From Nanosynbacter sp. (lineage in GTDB: Bacteria; Patescibacteriota; Saccharimonadia; Saccharimonadales; Saccharimonadaceae), in contig JABZJV010000024.1 in assembly GCA_015257605.1 (NCBI GenBank), positions 1-8,195 of the forward strand: a DNA stretch of 8,195 nt. The letters are read 5' to 3'. Position numbers and translations under genes: made by a program. A model generated the notes under the pieces. That model saw nothing but the letters and a program-made list of their open reading frames with translations, had not been told where the DNA came from and did not search any database. This document shows, one piece after another, positions 6,651-8,195 of this stretch; the stretch's first letter is position 1; every line of letters starts with the position of its first letter.

Positions 6651-6705
6651 GTTCGCTTTCGTCGTTTCCGACTCATCAGCATAGACACGCATCTATGGAG
6701 CGAAC
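6651..6705 (-). ncRNA. Type III hammerhead self-cleaving ribozyme
   Basis: Every element of a hammerhead can be read on the minus strand. Helix III 5' strand GTTCGCT (6699-6705) is followed by cleavage-site C17 (6698). Helix I is CATAGA/TCTATG with loop TGCGTG (6680-6697). The core CTGATGA (6673-6679) follows, then helix II GTCG/CGAC closed by GAAA (6661-6672), core GAA (6658-6660) and helix III 3' strand AGCGAAC (6651-6657). All 7 + 6 + 4 pairs are Watson-Crick, including A15.1-U16.1 and G10.1-C11.1. Helix III is the open one, so this is type III. Cleavage is predicted after the CUC triplet, between 6698 and 6697. The ribozyme begins 37 nt after the protease stop codon, in its 3' UTR, upstream of the rpsL promoter. 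Confidence 0.93.
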
Positions 6706-6742
6706 ATGACAAGCAGAGACTTTGACAGAGGTTCGCAGGAGA

Positions 6743-7471
6743 CTACAGCAGCTTGGCAATATCGATCGCCAATACAACAGCAATGAGACTGAGGGCTATG
6801 GCATTATACAATGCATGCACCGTCGCAGCTGCCGCCGTAGCTATAATCTGGCTACGGTATTTGCGGTAGTACCACAAGTATACCAGCAAAAAACCGAAGC
6901 CAGTCATTGACAGTGCGGTGCCCGCCGCGAAACTGTACCAGATGTTGACTACATGGGCAAGCCCAAAGCACACGCTGGCGCGCACTCGTTCGCACCAGCT
7001 CCACTTCTCACTTCCAGAGCGGAAAGCTTGCTCTTCCCATAATGCGAAGAGCAATAGGGTATTATACGCCTCGTATCTGGTAGCTTTGGTTTTGTGAAGG
7101 AGCTTCTGTGATGGCGTGTAGTTCGTGAAGTCTCCTATCAGGAAGGCTCCCGTCATACCAGCAACCCAGGCAGCCCCTGTCGCCCACCCCGCGGGAAGGA
7201 ACGTCTCAAAGATACTAGTCAGCAGCCCGACTACGGAGCTATCAAGCCCCGGAATCATCAGTAGCACTTTTATCGTGGCGATTGTCACGATAATCAATCC
7301 TGTTGCGATGGCAGTGAGCCATCGCCTGCCAAAGTACCCGGCATTTCCGATTTCGACAGCTAGTTTAGGCCAAACAAAAGTTGGCCTAGTATTCTGGGGC
7401 ATGACCCTCCTGAAGAGCCAAGCCATGAACCCCTTTCGGGGGCGATGCACTATCATAAGTTCCGAGTGCAC
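6743..7471 (-). CDS. CPBP-family intramembrane metalloprotease (Rce1/Abi-like)
   Basis: CPBP proteins are multi-pass membrane proteases related to eukaryotic Rce1. In bacteria, members are linked to prenyl or peptide processing and bacteriocin immunity. Numbering from GTG at 7471 (242 residues), the three signature motifs are present: EExxxR as Glu146-Glu147-Arg151, FxxxH as Phe169-His173, and HxxxN as His219-Asn223. Hydrophobic segments lie near 52-73, 95-113, 165-202 and 209-239, after a basic cytoplasmic N-terminus. I prefer GTG 7471 because AGAGG lies 10 nt upstream (7482-7486). TTG at 7510 and ATG at 7456 or 7426 are alternatives; the frame is open upstream to 7510. The hammerhead lies in its 3' UTR. 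Its substrate cannot be told from sequence. Confidence 0.88.
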   Translation of the reverse strand: MHSELMIVHRPRKGFMAWLFRRVMPQNTRPTFVWPKLAVEIGNAGYFGRRWLTAIATGLIIVTIATIKVLLMIPGLDSSVVGLLTSIFETFLPAGWATGAAWVAGMTGAFLIGDFTNYTPSQKLLHKTKATRYEAYNTLLLFALWEEQAFRSGSEKWSWCERVRASVCFGLAHVVNIWYSFAAGTALSMTGFGFLLVYLWYYRKYRSQIIATAAAATVHALYNAIALSLIAVVLAIDIAKLL

Positions 7472-7559
7472 GAAATGAACACCTCTTTCAAAGGTTGGTC
7501 GGCTTGTCAAAGTGCGCTTTCATACAAGAATCTACTCCCTGTCAATGAAAGCTGATATA

Positions 7560-7588
7560 TATATATCACATATGAATGTGTAAGTCAA
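7560..7588 (-). promoter_or_regulatory. Promoter of the CPBP gene with palindromic core
   Basis: The minus strand has -35 TTGACT (7583-7588), a 17-bp spacer and -10 TATATA (7560-7565) preceded by TGA. The -10 lies in a perfect 16-bp palindrome (7553-7568), and a CACAT/ATGTG repeat lies in the spacer. This gives a leader of roughly 80 nt to the GTG start. The dyads could be an operator, but the sequence is low-complexity AT. Confidence 0.5.
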
Positions 7589-7600
7589 TGTATCAGGCAA

Positions 7601-7653
7601 TTTTATTGAATTTTATGCAAAAAAGCGCAAAAATAACGAAAAACAAGCATTTT
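7601..7653. other. Helically phased A/T tracts (predicted curved DNA)
   Basis: Six A or T runs of 4-6 bases are centred near 7602, 7612, 7621, 7631, 7641 and 7651, an almost exact 10-bp period. Phased A-tracts are known to bend DNA. This block lies directly upstream of the -35 of the CPBP promoter, where curved DNA or an UP element would raise transcription. The remaining sequence to 7717 shows no gene. Confidence 0.55.
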
Positions 7654-7717
7654 CACCTGTTTGCGACGTTTGCAGCTGCGGATAAACTTAGCTCTATATT
7701 TATAACTAGGAATTGAA

Positions 7718-7742
7718 ACAAATGATAGCAAGAGCTATTTGT
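7718..7742 (-). terminator. Possible hairpin terminator of the 45-aa gene
   Basis: An inverted repeat of about 9 bp with a 2-nt bulge (7718-7729 with 7734-7742, 4-nt loop) overlaps the stop codon at 7735-7737. On the minus strand only a weak T-rich tail (TTTGTTTC) follows. Confidence 0.3.
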
Positions 7743-7872
7743 CGTCGTTGCTTGATTTCTTGTCGTTTCGAATAAACCATCGAATCAAAGCGATAGCGGC
7801 TACTACGGTTGCAATTATTACTATATGCGGTATAGCTACGGTGATATAGGTTATGATGATTTCTTTACTCAT
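7735..7872 (-). CDS. 45-residue single-pass membrane microprotein, hypothetical
   Basis: An ATG at 7870-7872 opens a 45-codon frame ending in TAG. It has a short polar N-terminus (MSKE), one long hydrophobic helix (about 5-30) containing Pro15-His16, then a charged tail (RWFIRNDKKSSNDDK). By the positive-inside rule the C-terminus would be cytoplasmic. No Shine-Dalgarno precedes the start. Instead there is a perfect -35 TTGACA, an 18-bp spacer and a -10-like AACAAT exactly 6 nt before the ATG, which supports a real leaderless gene. I do not recognise a family. Confidence 0.6.
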   Translation of the reverse strand: MSKEIIITYITVAIPHIVIIATVVAAIALIRWFIRNDKKSSNDDK

Positions 7873-7878
7873 AGCTAT

Positions 7879-7908
7879 ATTGTTTAATTAATATTGTCTA
7901 CATGTCAA
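7879..7908 (-). promoter_or_regulatory. Leaderless-type promoter of the 45-aa gene
   Basis: The minus strand has consensus -35 TTGACA (7903-7908), an 18-bp spacer and -10 AACAAT (7879-7884, four of six consensus bases). Six nt separate the -10 from the ATG. Confidence 0.5.
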
Positions 7909-7973
7909 TACTTTCGCCGTATTTTTTGTACTAAACTTGAACCGCTATCGCATTAAAAACGCAAGCAATATAG

Positions 7974-7979
7974 TATAAT
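7974..7979 (+). promoter_or_regulatory. Leaderless-type -10 of the right-edge gene
   Basis: A perfect TATAAT is followed by exactly 6 nt (7980-7985) and then the ATG at 7986. No Shine-Dalgarno and no good -35 are seen. It diverges from the promoter of the 45-aa gene within a 113-bp intergenic region. Confidence 0.65.
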
Positions 7980-7985
7980 AAACGT

Positions 7986-8195
7986 ATGAATCCGCTAAAC
8001 GACAATGATATCCAATACGCTGGCCACCCCGAACAGGCGCCGCGGCCTGATCCGTTAGTGCCAGAACCGCAGCGCCGGCCGCCGCGCGACCCATTCCGTA
8101 AATTCCGCCTGATTATGATTGGCGCTGGTGTTGCCGCCGTTTTAGTGATTGTTGTTGCGATCGTGGTAATGACGCTCGCTCGCTCGTCAACGGTT
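7986..8195 (+). CDS. Membrane-anchored protein with proline-rich cytoplasmic N-terminus (runs off right edge)
   Basis: The frame opens with ATG at 7986 and stays open for 70 codons to the window edge. Residues 1-40 are polar and rich in Pro and charge (for example APRPDPLVPEPQRRPPRDPFRKFR), so probably disordered. Residues about 43-64 form one hydrophobic helix (LIMIGAGVAAVLVIVVAIVV), preceded by basic residues. This fits a type II membrane protein with an extracytoplasmic C-terminal domain, which lies outside the window. It could be a secretion- or cell-surface-related protein, but the family cannot be told. It is the only plus-strand gene. Confidence 0.75.
   Translation, partial: MNPLNDNDIQYAGHPEQAPRPDPLVPEPQRRPPRDPFRKFRLIMIGAGVAAVLVIVVAIVVMTLARSSTV

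Noticed and set aside
7489..7510. TTGACA at the far-upstream TTG of the protease frame as a -35 box
   Set aside because: No -10-like hexamer lies 15-19 bp downstream, and the better promoter at 7560-7588 fits the GTG start with a Shine-Dalgarno.

Overview
The window looks like a chromosome segment of a Patescibacteria/CPR bacterium, most probably Candidatus Saccharibacteria (TM7). This rests on the character of the translation proteins and on compact genes with short spacers. The standard genetic code fits: no gene needs UGA to be read as an amino acid, and the 106-aa membrane protein gene ends in a tandem TGA-TAG. I ran no search, so the placement is a judgement.

Most genes are on the minus strand, so the window reads biologically from right to left. 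At the right edge is a divergent pair: the start of a plus-strand, proline-rich, single-pass membrane protein (7986 onward) and a 45-residue minus-strand membrane microprotein (7735-7872). Next comes a CPBP-family intramembrane protease gene (6743-7471 or slightly longer), preceded by a promoter with a palindromic AT-rich core and ten-bp-phased A/T tracts.

Thirty-seven bases after the protease gene stops, on the same strand, lies a complete type III hammerhead self-cleaving ribozyme (6651-6705). All core nucleotides and all three helices can be read directly. It is followed by a short terminator-like hairpin that overlaps the promoter of the str ribosomal cluster.

The str-type cluster follows: rpsL-rpsG, fusA, a six-helix membrane protein resembling DUF998, tuf and rpsJ. 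Unlike a classical str operon it appears split into separate transcription units. rpsL-rpsG, fusA, the membrane gene, tuf and rpsJ each have their own promoter, and hairpin terminators follow rpsG, fusA, tuf and rpsJ. rpsJ is not followed by rplC, so it seems detached from the S10 operon. EF-G departs from consensus at both guanine-recognition motifs (NKIN for NKxD, and no SA motif at G5), while EF-Tu keeps both. S12 has Pro at the position of E. coli Lys87, a classical streptomycin-resistance site.

The left end holds a small three-helix membrane protein and the start of another gene that leaves the window.

Two start modes coexist. The translation genes have leaders with Shine-Dalgarno sites. 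Four membrane-protein genes instead have a -10 hexamer exactly 6 nt before the ATG and no Shine-Dalgarno, the geometry of leaderless mRNAs. No tRNA, rRNA, CRISPR array, transposase or IS end was seen.
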